A stretch of 64,000 nucleotides of DNA from Euphorbia lathyris (Eukaryota > Streptophyta > Magnoliopsida > Malpighiales > Euphorbiaceae): the NCBI RefSeq assembly GCF_963576675.1, contig NC_088919.1:62330578-62394577 (forward strand), read 5' to 3'. This document shows positions 26,430-37,700 of the stretch, piece by piece; the stretch's first letter is position 1; every line of letters begins with the position of its first letter. Both the position numbers and the translations under genes were made by a program. The notes under the pieces are model-generated. The model was not told the DNA's origin, did not search any database, and saw nothing but the letters and a program-made list of their open reading frames with translations.

Positions 26430-27050
26430 TACCTCTTCTGGAAAAACACATGGAATTGGTTCAATTTATGGATCTTTGGCAAGGATAATATAAAAATTGG
26501 TGTCAAGAATGAGGTAATTTTTGTTGGCTAAGGACCTATTTCAGTTGTTTCAAGGGATAAGGTACAAAAATATGCCTATGTTTTTAGAGAAGTATTAATT
26601 TAGGCTCCACATACAAAATAGCACCAATATAGGCTTAAAGTTTAAAAAACGTACCAATTTAGACCTCGATAATGGAACGAGACACGACGTTGATATTACT
26701 CCATTAAGTTCTGTCAATTATATGTGGAGGGAGAAATCAAAACTTAACGGAGTAATAGGAATGACGTGTCCAATCCATTCTCGAGGCCTAAATTGATACA
26801 TTTTTTAAATGTTAAGCCTATATTGATACTATTTTGTACGTGGAGCCTAAATTGATACTTTCCCAAAAACCACAGACCTATTTTGATACCTTATCCCTTG
26901 TTTTAATTGAGCATTGTGGTTAAAAAATTCTTTTGGTATTTAGAGTTTTATTGAGGCAACAAAAGAGCCAGGCCTTACCTTTCTAGCTCCCAAGTTTGAT
27001 GGTATACATGGCCTTCGGTTCCAAGAATTTTGATCCAGTTCGGTAAGTTC
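26430..27050 (+). pseudogene. Captured fragment of a plant (phytepsin-type) aspartic protease
   Basis: Two adjacent decayed exons are visible. The first (about 26430-26513) reads GKDNIKIG...VKNE and ends at a GTAATTTT donor. The second (about 26943-27033) reads FIEATKEPGLTF, then KFDGI and GLRFQE, which matches the conserved FIEAT(K/R)EPG...KFDGILGLGFQE segment of vacuolar plant aspartic proteases. A MITE lies in the intron between them. The frame has shifts, the GLGF motif reads GLRF, and a stop follows QEF. A possible further exon at 27861-27950 ends in GPKIIVELN, reminiscent of the region after the second active-site Asp, but the DSG itself is not legible. It is a transduplicated fragment and not a functional protease. 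Confidence 0.7.
26554..26897 (+). mobile_element. Mutator-type MITE (family 1, copy 1)
   Basis: This 344-bp palindromic element begins GGGATAAGGTAC and ends with the inverse. Its arms carry the motif AATTTAGGCTTAA in both directions. Flanks TTGTTTCAA (26545-26553) and TTGTTTTAA (26898-26906) are a 9-bp target duplication with one mismatch, which points to the Mutator superfamily. It lies in an intron of the captured protease fragment. The same family recurs at 43414-43844 and around 58903-59688. Confidence 0.8.
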
Positions 27051-27288
27051 ATATCAGTTACAAAGTTGATTAATTTGCTTCTGTAAAATAAAACAAATCT
27101 TATTGAATTTTCAATATTTTATTAGTGCAACTTTGTAGGGAGTTTGATATTTATGTTGCTCTAATAGGTATAATATGGTTAATCAAGATCTCATTGAGGA
27201 GCAAGTTTTTTTCATTTTGGTTAAATCATAATACCCAAGGAGAACAATCATAATATAAAGATCATGTTATTTCTGTGAACATGGAAAC

Positions 27289-27490
27289 GAGCCCGAAAAC
27301 TGTCCTACGTATGTCTTAATAGATATTTGAACTGATATGGGACAAATATTTTATTTTAAGTTATTAAATTTGGATACTATTAATTAGGAGAGCCCGAAAA
27401 CTGTCCTACGTATGTCTTAATAGATATTTAAACTGATATGGGACAAATATTTTATTTTAAGTTATTAAATTTGGATACTATTAATTAGGA
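27289..27490 (+). repeat. 101-bp tandem duplication
   Basis: The segment from GAGCCCGAAAACTG to AATTAGGA occurs twice in a row with a 101-bp period. I saw one clear difference (TTTGAAC versus TTTAAAC). It is probably a recent local duplication inside the inner CACTA. Confidence 0.85.
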
Positions 27491-28255
27491 GAATAATGTG
27501 TTTGTGAGAAGGAAAAGAGTATGAAATTTGAGGACATCTATCTATATAATTGGTGAAATGGGCATAGTGTATGATTAGATATAAGAATTCAATCTGGTAT
27601 TGCTCACTTTCTAAAGGCCATAATGATTTGAACTGCAATTCATGGTCAAATGATCAAGTATCTAGCAATTGCATTAGAAAGAATAGGTATACATTTCTAT
27701 CTAAATGCGTTGCATATAGCTTTCTACAATAATGATAAATCTAAAGCCATCATTTGCACATATATATTTCATTCGTCTTCTCCTAAGGCTTATGATGCTT
27801 TCCTAATCTCTGTCTTGAGCTATTCTTATTAAACTTTTTACTTGTCTTTGTCTCTTACAGGGTAATTTGCCAATTGCTAGTATATATGCTGGTGGTGATT
27901 CTGTACAGTTAATTGGTCCTAAAATTATAGTAGAGTTGAATAGCATGTTGAGATTTCTAATGCTTTGCTTATTCTTCTCCAAAAAGTCATTTCGTGTGTT
28001 TTTGGAATCTGCTAGATACTCTTTGAAGGATGTTCTTCTTCAGGATCCTCCTTGACTCAGTGGCTATAGTTGGCTTCAATAGTTATTGGTAATTCAGAGG
28101 ACCGTATAGTATTCAGATGTCTCCTTGATTTCTTCCTTCAAGTTGCAATGAAATAAAGTATTACTTTTCGAATCTTAAATGCTCTGGAGACTTACACAAG
28201 TTTCTAGCTCCTATAATAATAATAAAAGAAATTAAAAACAAATTATCAAAATTTG

Positions 28256-28622
28256 ATCAAGTTTGCCGCGATTATGCTCGTGGCTAAGCAAGATTTATAG
28301 TTCAAATGTTATATTTTCGCCACGGTTATACGTGTGGCTGAGTGAGTTTGATTGCCACGAGTCGTTATGTTTTGCCATGGGTGTTTTACACTTGCCACGA
28401 TTTTACTCGTGGCAAAGGAATATGATTAGCCATGGATTTTTCTGTGGCATAAAAACCAATTTATGCCACAACCATTATTTTTCCGTGGTAATTGCCTAGC
28501 CATGCTCACTTGCGCCACGGGACTATTTACCTTGATTTTTCGTGGCTAAATAGTATAGCCACGAAAATGTTATACTTGTGCCACAATTTTAACCGTGGCG
28601 CAAGTGATGATTTGTTGTAGTG
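28256..28622 (+). repeat. Right sub-terminal region of the inner CACTA
   Basis: Many GCCACG/CGTGGC repeats in both orientations lead into the terminal GGCGCAAGTGATGATTTG...TAGTG. These mirror the left end and are better preserved. Confidence 0.8.
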
Positions 28623-28777
28623 CCAATAACACAAATTGATGAATGATAAGGCTTTACATTCCATTGGTCAACTTAGTATATAACAACATATATGCAAACA
28701 ACTTTTTATCTAGAGATAGGAAGGTTGTATGCTGTATGTGCTATTTGACATGATTAGATTGCATTGAGAAGTACTAA

Positions 28778-28865
28778 CCTTTAATTCATTCTCAAGTTTC
28801 CGTGCAAGAGCTAAAAGTAATGTTGATTTGCAAGAGCCTAGTGGTCCTAAGATCAAAGTCATCCT
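28778..28865 (-). pseudogene. Captured exon fragment of a PDR-type ABCG transporter (Walker A region)
   Basis: The minus strand reads MTLILGPLGSCKSTLLLALA, then RKLENELK, followed at once by GTTAGT, a good splice donor. Full-size plant ABCG (PDR) transporters have [23 protein letters not shown] at this place. Two Walker A positions are changed (the second Pro of GPP to Leu, and the Gly before Lys to Cys). Upstream on the minus strand I could not identify the preceding exon. It lies outside the inner CACTA but inside the outer one, so it is a gene fragment carried by the outer transposon and not a working gene. Confidence 0.72.
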
Positions 28866-30959
28866 GTAAAAGTCCAAACCAAATTTAATAAAGCATAATT
28901 GATTTTAAAACTAGTAAATTATCATGGAGCAACAAATAAAGCAATAATGGGCGAGTTTAAATGACAAATTTAAAATGCATAATTGAAATTTTACATGTTT
29001 AAAGAAACAACCTTGGTAATTGAACTCCACTATATATCCAATCACTTTATTAAGGTAACAAAAGTTACAACAACAACAATTAAATAATTGAAATTTCAAT
29101 AGTCATATTTAATGGTTGAATCAGACTTGTACTTGCCTTAACATCCAAACTTGAAAATCTATAAATGACAGATTACACATGTAAGATCATAGTGAAGGGG
29201 CTTTCATAAGACAATTTTGTATAAAAAAATTCTACATACTCTGTTATGAGAAGGTCTAGTTGCAGTCGATCAATTTGAGCTGATCCAAGATGTCTATCCG
29301 GGCTCATATTATAGTCTCATCTATACACCATAGAAGAGTCCCCCACTTTTGCATAAAACAATGCAGCTCCAAGAACCTAGAAAACAAAATGAAAGTGCAA
29401 AAAGGTTCAAATATAAACATAAGAAAAGACCATTGAGAAACATGATTTAAATTGTCTAAAAGGTTATGATTTAAGTTACAACGACGAACTTGAAACCAAA
29501 CCTCTTTCAGAACTGGAAACATATTCTGTAATAGAAGTGGTAACCCAGTTTCGTTTACAGAACTGGTAAGAACCGAGGATTGGTGCAAGTGTTCCAGGTA
29601 ATTTGTCTCAAAGGGATCAACATGCACTATGACAGCAACACAATAATAAGCAAAGTCATAACAACAATGTCACATTCATGGATTGAACAAGACTATATTG
29701 TTCTGTTAAAAAAAATGAGTATACTGTTATTTCATGAATTAAACAAGAGTACACTATTCTGTTCAAAAAAAAAAAAAACCAGAGTATATTGTTATCTTCG
29801 AAGTTTAGCATTTTTTTTTTTGTAAATTATAGTGATTAATCTTTCATCTCAACAATAAGCAAGATATGACACTCATTTTCAATTTATTCCCACCTTGATC
29901 CTAGTCAACATGAACTATGACAGCAACACAACAATAAGAAAAGTCACAACCACACTGTTTTCACGAATTGAGTCTTTTAAAATCTTGACTAAGGTAACAA
30001 ATGACAGAGGAGGCAAATTTTAAAAATATTTTCAGTAAAAGAGCCCATGAGTCCGAAGACTCAAGGCACTATTCCTTGGTTTATACACATATTTGCAGTT
30101 CTCTGTTATTCAATCATTAATGGCATATGATATTATTGATTTTAACAGAAACAACATAATCCTTCTTACCTCAGTAGTACACCATATTGCACAAATTAAC
30201 CAAGATAAAATTGTTAACTCCAAGGGGAAACTCATATAATATTTAGCTAAAAATGTTAATAGATGAATATGATACAGAAAAATAATATGTAGGACAATAA
30301 GCCAGCAAGGGAAAACCAGATGATTGATAAGAAGAACATGGAGATCAACCAAATAACTATAACATCTCCAGCAAATGAACACCAAGAAATTTCTACTCTA
30401 ATCAATAGGAATTGTTAATGCTAATACCATTAAGAAACAATTGATTACAATACTGTCAAGGCATAAGCCCAATAACATATAAAACAACCAGAAATAGAAA
30501 AGTGCTATAATGATTTAGATCCATTGCATCTTATTTCTTAATATCAATTATCTTTTCATGTAAATGTATGTTCTTTTTTTCCCTTTTCTTTGGCTTTTGG
30601 ATTAAATGGTTACTTGACATTTTACCAGATCCACAGTAGACATTAGTTAGAGAAATAAAAGGTGAAACTAAAAAAAGGACCAAGCACATATGAATCCTTT
30701 AGGAACTTGTGTTCCATAGAAATTAAGAAGCAAAGTCATTGTAATAGGAATCTCAATAGTAATGCACAGAAACTACCTTAATCATATTGCAAAGGCAAAT
30801 AACATCTTCCATATCCATAAAACCAAACATGCCACTGCAGCAAAGGTTCTTCGGAGGAAAACCTGTTTGAATATTCCACAAATCATCCAATAAAAAGAAT
30901 AAAAGGAAGAGACGAAAGATGCACCAAATCACCCATTTGCCGTTCTTCACCTCGAAAGC
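28866..30959. other. Outer CACTA interior, possible degraded minus-strand gene pieces
   Basis: AT-rich sequence with minus-strand open frames at 29304-29627 (107 codons), 30110-30385 and 30753-30950. None has a domain I recognise. The orientation agrees with the PDR fragment at 28778-28865 and the GC-rich exon at 31447, so they might be introns or exons of captured genes. A second GTTCTGTA/TACAGAAC motif patch lies at 29505-29575. Homopolymer A runs occur at 29767-29778. Confidence 0.35.
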
Positions 30960-31446
30960 GATAACAACCCGAATAGAATGGCTTTGACATACCTAATGGT
31001 TTGAGCAACAGCATATGGAAAACAAAGAAAAAGCCCCGAAGAATGGGCATTCAGCCCTTCCTATGTTTATGTTGAAAAAACTTGAAGCTACCTATTCGAA
31101 TCGGGGGCGTTGGTCATGGAAGACCATTTCTAAAGAGTTGTTCTTTCGAAAAGTCTCTTAATCTGCTTAGCCTTAATGCAGTTAGCAGCTTCCTGTTCTA
31201 TAGGATAACATGGGACTAGAGCTTTTCAAATCCTTTTTTAAAGCGGCTCACCCTATTGATTGCACGGGATCTTCCTTTTCTTTATGAATTCCTAAAGGAA
31301 GGAATGAGCTAATTGTTAGAATATTAAGCAGCTTATGTTCTTTATTGCAGTTATCCTCCTGCAGTTAGTTTGTTTAATGCAGTTCTTGTCTTTCTTGTAG
31401 TTAGCTTCCTTAATGTCTTAGTACGACGTTAGGGCGTAGCAAACAA

Positions 31447-31649
31447 CAAAAAAAACGAGTAAAGTTTCTACACAAAACATCACGGAACTGGTACCTGAGA
31501 GTTATGGAGACGCCGAGACGCGGATCCGCTCGTCTCCGGCTACACCTGTCGTCGGCGGAGCTGCCGCCGCGGTGGACCGAGGTGAATGGTGAAGGGGCGA
31601 GCGGGGAATGACGAAGTGGACTTGGCGGAGGGACGTCGACGCAGGCGCG
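31447..31649 (-). pseudogene. Captured GC-rich exon, split by the Sirevirus (continues at 43084-43200)
   Basis: This strongly GC-rich stretch stands out from AT-rich surroundings. On the minus strand it ends at CTCTCAG followed by GTACCAG, a possible splice donor. The other half lies past the retrotransposon at 43084-43200, where TC-rich leader-like sequence (CTCTTCTCTCTC) appears on the same strand. Rejoined across the target site it looks like a 5' leader and first exon encoding Pro, Ala, Ser and Arg-rich residues. No start codon is evident in the expected place and I cannot name the gene. Confidence 0.5.
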
Positions 31650-32984
31650 TGTTGAAACACCTTTCCACATAATTTTGATTTGACAAAATTGTTTAAGTAT
31701 AATTGAAATACATATTCTAAACACACTAAGTTTAAATGCTTTGATTTATTCTACTAAGTGTTTGTTCAATGTTGAGTTAAAATTGTTTATAAGACACAAG
31801 AATTAAAAGGCCCAAGCCCAATACGGAAGTCAAGGCCCAAGTCAAACAACTCAGTACAACTCGGCCCGCGTTTGTTAAAACGCTGTCGCTTTGGACAAAA
31901 CGCAACTCAGCAGAAGAAGGATCTAGAAGACCTTCGGGAACAACTTCAAAATGAAGCTGCTGAGTAGTCTCGACAAAGCGTACAAGACAGCAGCTGGCTA
32001 ATGAAAACTTCCAGACAAAGTATTTCTACTTTGAGTAAAGTTCAGACGACACAGTATGCTGTCTAGTTGACTTTACCATAAAAGGAGAGACAGTCTGCTG
32101 AGCTGACCGAGGACAGAAGATACACAAATGTGATTGGCCGAGAGCTCTGAGCAAGTCAGGATGACAACGACAGGAAGCCGTTTTCCCTCCAACGGTTATT
32201 TCGAAATTCGAAATGACCGATGCCCAGACGTCTCTATAAATAGTGTCATCACAAGCTTCATTCGACACAGAACTTGATCAAGCCATTACGCTGACCAAAT
32301 TTCTATACAAGTTCTGCAAGCAAAGAAGCAAAGCAAATCTTACACTACAATTCATACACTTGTGTAAAAGTCTAGAGTGATTCTTTCAATCGTCTAAAGT
32401 GTCTTAGCAAATCATTGTATAGGACAAAACACATCATTTCTAGAAGATAGAAAGGAGAGGCTGAGTACTCGGTTATAGTACTCAGCAAGAGATTAGGATT
32501 GAGTAGAGGTATAGAGGAAAGTACTCTTGTTATACTCAGTTGCTAAGATTGTAAAAGGTTTGAGGCTCTACCTTTAAAGAGCTCAGTAGAGGATTCGAAA
32601 TCTCGGAACGTGTTCCGGGGACAGGACGTAGGCTTAGAAGAAGCCGAACCTGGATAAATCTGTTGAGTAAAGTATTTCTTACCTTTAACTCCTTATATAT
32701 ATTGCTTGCTTAAAATAACCAAAAACTGACCAAGTAAAGAGGTCAAGTAGAGTTGTGCGCGTTGAACATCTAAGCCCAGGAATAGACTCTAAGTGTTATC
32801 TCCTGACTCAAGCTAAGAAACTGACCTAGTCACCAGTTGACTAAGCCAGTATCTCGCTGTTTACTCAGCGCCGCTGTTAAAACCTTTTTCCTTAGAAAAA
32901 GAAGTCTGCCCTAATTGCAAAAAAGTTTAAATAGTTCCTAACCCCCCCTTGGAACTATACTTGCAACCTTACAAGGGACCAACA
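31650..32984 (+). repeat. 5' LTR of the Sirevirus element
   Basis: 1335 bp, TGTTGAAAC...GGGACCAACA, with TGTTG/CAACA terminal inverted repeats. TATAAATA at about 32235 is a candidate promoter TATA box and lies in the same place in the 3' LTR and in the LTR at 62576. A C7 run lies near the 3' end. Confidence 0.95.
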
Positions 32985-32986
32985 AG

Positions 32987-32998
32987 TGGTATCAGAGC
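32987..32998 (+). other. Primer-binding site of the Sirevirus element
   Basis: TGGTATCAGAGC begins two bases after the LTR end and is complementary to the initiator tRNA-Met 3' end, the priming tRNA of most plant Copia elements. Confidence 0.93.
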
Positions 32999-33047
32999 TT
33001 TAAAAGCTCACTGTAAAAGGTCTAACAACCTTGAGCTGATCCCTACC

Positions 33048-34778
33048 ATGGGCGAAAACAGCACTCGGTTTCTCCCTGGAAACCAAACAACTCAGATATT
33101 GCCTGAGGGGCTGTCCATTACTAGGCCTCCCCTATTCTTTGGGTCAAACTATACCTTCTGGAAGAATAGGATGAAAAATTTCATTCAGGCTACAAACATG
33201 AGTGCCTGGCTATCTATAGTCCAAGGCCCATTTGTACCTGTCGAAGTTGTGGATGGCCAAACAGTTGTAAAAGCTGAGGCCAAATGGACAGAGGATGATC
33301 TTAAGAAGCTTCAAAATCACGCTTCGGCTATCAATATGCTTCACTGTGCGCTCGATGCTGCAGAATATAATAAAATCTCAGGTTGTGAGTCGGCGCAAGA
33401 GATCTAGAAAAACCTGGAAGTCACCTACGAGGGAACCAATAAAGTAAAAGAGTCCAAGGTGAATCAGCAGATGAGACTGTACGAGCTGTTCGAGATGAAC
33501 AATGATGAGGGCATTTCAGACATGAATGCAAGGTTTACCAACATCATTAATGAGCTCAAGAGACTTGGGAAAATCTTCACTGAGGAAGAACAAGTCAAAA
33601 AGATACTCAGGAGTCTTCCTAAAGACTGGCAAGCAAAGAAGACAGCGGTTGAGGAAGCTCAGGATTTAACCACCTACAAATATGACGAACTCATCGGTTC
33701 GTTGCTGACCCATGAGATATCCATGAAAAACTTTGAGGTGAAGGAAAAATCTGAAGACAAGAAGCAGAAATCCCTTGTCATGAAAGCTGACTCCACTGAC
33801 GGGAGCTCAACTGATGATGAGGAGATGGCTATGTTCACAAGAAAGATGAAAAGGCTATTCAGGAAGAATGACAAATACTCTAAAAAGCCTTACAGAAAGT
33901 TTGATAAGTATAAGGCTGACTCAAGCGACAACAAATACAAAAAGGACAGCTCAAAGCCCATTACATGCTTTGAGTGCCATCAAACCGGCCATATTAAGTC
34001 AAGCTGCCCCACACTGAGGAAAGACAAGAAGAGTGGTAAAAAGGCAATGGTGGCTACATGGAGCGACAGTGATGAGTCTTCATCAACAGAAGCTGAGGCC
34101 ACCGAGTCAGCGAAGATATGCTTCATGGCTGACGAACTTGCTGAGCCATGCGTCTCTGAGCATGCTGACCTATCAGATGACGATGAGCAATCAAATGAGG
34201 TAATTTCTCTTCCCCAGCTCAGAAACGATATGGTTAATGCCCTGAGTGATCTCTACACACTTGTCAAGAAGTGTAATAAGAAAGTTAGAGCACTCAGCAG
34301 GCGCTGTGACGAAGTGGAAGAGGTCAAACTGAGTGACCTCAGATTCCTTCTTCAGGACAATTCAACTCTGCATGATAACATGAAGATCATACATGAGTCT
34401 GTCTCTGAAGTCCAGTCAGTTTCAAAGAAACTGAGAAAGGACGTCACAACTATCCAGAACCAACTAAAGGTTCCAAATAAAAGAAACAGTCCTCTGAGAA
34501 CTCAGTACCAAGGTACTCAGCAGAGATGGAATCCCCAGCGAAAAGTCTAGTGTGACTTTTGTGGGAAGTTAGGACACACCACTAAGGTGTGCTGGCACGC
34601 TCAGCACTGGGGTGCTGACAAGTCAGTGAAACATCCTAAACAGAAGGTCAGCTGTGACTTCTGTGGAAAGAATGGCCATACTGTCCATGTATGTCGCCAT
34701 AAAATAAAATATGATGCTTTACCTGTTGCACCTAACAAGCAAGGACCCAAAAAGAATTGGGTACCTAAAAGTAACTAG
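33048..34778 (+). pseudogene. gag: Sirevirus gag (capsid/nucleocapsid), broken by two in-frame stops
   Basis: The start at 33048 (MGENSTRF) is chosen because the same ATG context recurs in the second copy at 63986. The N-terminal part holds the Copia gag region (FWKNRMKNFI; later MNARFTNIINELKRLG and ILRSLPKDW), the UBN2-type polyprotein domain. Three CX2CX4HX4C zinc knuckles follow: CFECHQTGHIKSSC, CDFCGKLGHTTKVC and CDFCGKNGHTVHVC. Stop codons at 33405-33407 (context QEI-stop-KNLEVTYEG) and 34548-34550 (just before the second knuckle) interrupt a frame that otherwise continues unchanged to 34778. A Lys/Ser-rich acidic linker separates the domains. Pol follows in another frame. Confidence 0.9.
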
Positions 34779-34783
34779 TTACA

Positions 34784-37700
34784 ATGCAGGTAAGCCTGAG
34801 ATGTGTCGAGAAGTCAAAGATGTGGTATATTGACAGCGCATGCTCAAGGCATATGACGGGTGATGAAACTCAGTTCATCACGTTTGAGCGTAAACGAGGA
34901 GAAAGTGTAAGTTTTGGAGACAACAAGAAGGGTAAGATAGTAGGGTCAGGAACCATCGGAGGTAATCCTACTATTGAATCTGTCTCCCTAGTCAGCGGAC
35001 TCAAATATAACTTACTCAGAGTAGCTCAGCTATGTGACAATGGGAGAAATGTTATATTTGATGCTACTGGATGTAAAATATACGAGGGTAAAACAAATAA
35101 GTTAATATTAACTGCCCCTCGAATAGATAATGTCTTTATGCTAGACTTAGAGAAAAAGTTTTCAAAAACTGTGTGCTTAGTATCAAAGGAAGAGAATTCC
35201 TGGCTATGGCACAGGAGACTTGGTCATGTAAGCATGAACCTCCTGGCCAAATTAGCAAGAAAGCAATTGGTTGAGGGACTACCCGAACTTAAATTTGAAA
35301 AAGATCAATTATGCCACGCTTGCCAAGCTGGAAAACAAACCAAACAATCTTTTCATAGCAAAAACATTGTCTCAACTAAGCGTCCGTTAGAGTTACTACA
35401 CTTGGATCTCTTCGGTCCAGTCCAGCCGCTGAGTCTGGGTGGAAGAAGATTTTCCTTGGTCATTGTAGATGACTTCTCTCGGTACACGTGGGTCATCTTG
35501 CTGACCAGCAAGGATGAAACCTTTGAGACATTTTCAAATTTGGTTAGAAAAATAGAAAATGAAAAAGACCTAAAATTAGCTCACATCCGTAGTGATAATG
35601 GTGGAGAATTCAAAAACCAAAAGTTTGTTGAATTCTGTGAAGCCAGCGGCATTGACCACAATTTTTCTGCTCCTAGAACACCTCAGCAAAATGGGGTTGT
35701 AGAAAGGAAGAACAGAACTCTGGTTGAAATAGCCAGGACAATGCTGGATGAGCATAGGCTTCCAAAGTATTTTTGGGGAGAGGCTGTTAACACAGCATGC
35801 TATATTCTTAATAGGGCTCTAGTTAGACCTATATTAAAGAAAAACCCCTATGAACTTTGGAAAGGACGAAATCCCAATATTGGATACTTTCGTGCCTTTG
35901 GCTGTAGATGTTTTATTTTAAATACCAAAGATAGCTTAGCAAAGTTTGATTCAAAAGCTGATGAGGCTATCTTTTTGGGCTACTCAACAAACAGCAAAGC
36001 ATACAGAGTTTTTAATAAGCGAACTCAAGTTTTAGAAGAGTCAGTACATGTAGAGTTCGACGAAACTAACCCTGCAGGTAGATACCAGCCGCTGACCGAA
36101 GATGATCCACACTCAGTAACCACCGCTGACCAAGAACCAACTACTGAGTCATTCACTAAAAGGCTGACCAAGAGTAAAAGTGAACCTAAGATTACTTTTA
36201 CTGACCCATCTACTTCTGCAGAGATTGTTGAAACAGAAACAGCACAAGACATAAATCTACCTAAAGAGATAAGGATTCCAAGAGGGCACTCAGAAAGTGC
36301 AATCCTTGATTCTGCTGGGAATACCCTGATGACGAGGAATCAACTCAGGAAGTACCTCAGCAATGTTGCTTTCGTCTCAGTTCAAGAACTGAAGAATTTC
36401 GCTGAAGCTGAGTACGATGAATTCTGGATGAACGCAATGCAAGAGGAGCTCGATCAATTCAGAAGAAACGATGTATGGGAGCTAGTGCCTCATCCAAAGA
36501 GTCAAAAGACCATTGGAACAAGATGGGTCTTCAGGAACAAGATGGATGAACAAGGAAATGTAGTCAGGAACAAAGCAAGGCTTGTAGCTCAGGGCTACAG
36601 TCAGCAAGAAGGTATTGACTACGGTGAGACCTTTGCCCCAGTGGCAAGGCTAGAGGCAATTAGAATTCTATGTGCATATGCATCTTACATGAATTTTAAA
36701 TTATTCCAAATGAATGTCAAAAGTGCATTTCTTAATGGAGTTATAAACGAGGAGGTTTATGTTAATCAACCTCCAGGTTTTGAGGACCCTAAGTTCCCAA
36801 ACCATGTTTACAAACTCAAAAAGGCTCTGTACGGCCTCAAGCAAGCACCACGTGCTTGGTATGAGAGGCTGACCAGTTTCCTGCTGACTAGAAATTACAT
36901 CAGGGGCAAAGCTGATACAACCTTATTCATTAAGAGAAAGGGTAAAGATACCCCGCTGGCTCAAATTTATGTTGATGATATAATATTTGGTGCAACTAAC
37001 GAATCAATGTGCAAGGAGTTTAGCAAACAAATGCAGACTGAGTTTGAAATGTCCATGATGGGAGAACTCAACTTCTTCCTCGGTCTTCAAATTAAACAAG
37101 GAAAGAATGGCATCTTCATCAGTCAAGCCAAATATGCCAAGGAGATATTAAAGAAATATGACTTGGAAAATTGCAAGCCAATATCCACTCCTATGGGCAC
37201 TGACACTGTCCTCTGCGCTGACGAGAATGGTAAGTCAGTAGACAGCAAATTATATCGAGGTATGATAGGCTCTCTACTTTACTTAACAGCCAGTAGACCG
37301 GACATTCAGTTTTCAGTATGCTACTGTGCTAGATATCAATCTAACCCTAAGGAATCTCATTACATTGCTGTAAAAAGAATCCTTAGATATTTGCAAAGCT
37401 CAGTGAATGCAGGTTTATGGTATCCAAATACTCATGACTTCACACTCATCGGATACACTGACGCTGACTATGGACGGGATAAGCTGGAACGTAAAAGCAC
37501 CTCTGGAGGATGTCACTTCTTAGGAAGCTGTCTTGTATCCTGGTTCAGCAAAAAAGCAGGCGTCAGTAGCCTTGTCTACCACTGAAGCTGAGTACATTGC
37601 TGCTGGTCATTGTGTTGCTCAAGTCCTATGGATTAAGCAACAGCTTGAAGACTATGGTGTTCAAATGAAGACAATTGAAGTCAAATGTGACAACAAAAGT

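Larger units (their letters stand above)
23318..28622 (+). mobile_element. Inner CACTA transposon, 5.3 kb, complete ends
   Basis: Ends are CACTACAACAAATCATCACT and its perfect inverse, followed inward by GCCACG-type repeats. CCA is duplicated at 23315-23317 and 28623-28625, the 3-bp target duplication typical of CACTA elements. The terminal sequence is close to that of the outer element, so both belong to related families. No transposase was found. The interior holds exon-like pieces, including an aspartic protease fragment, a MITE and a 101-bp tandem duplication. It is a non-autonomous element that carries host DNA. Confidence 0.92.

Noticed and set aside
32026..32268. An 80-codon minus-strand open frame, also at 42123-42365 and in part at 62833-63188.
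   Set aside because: It lies in the LTR and recurs only because the LTR does. In the third LTR it is broken into two frames, so it is not conserved.
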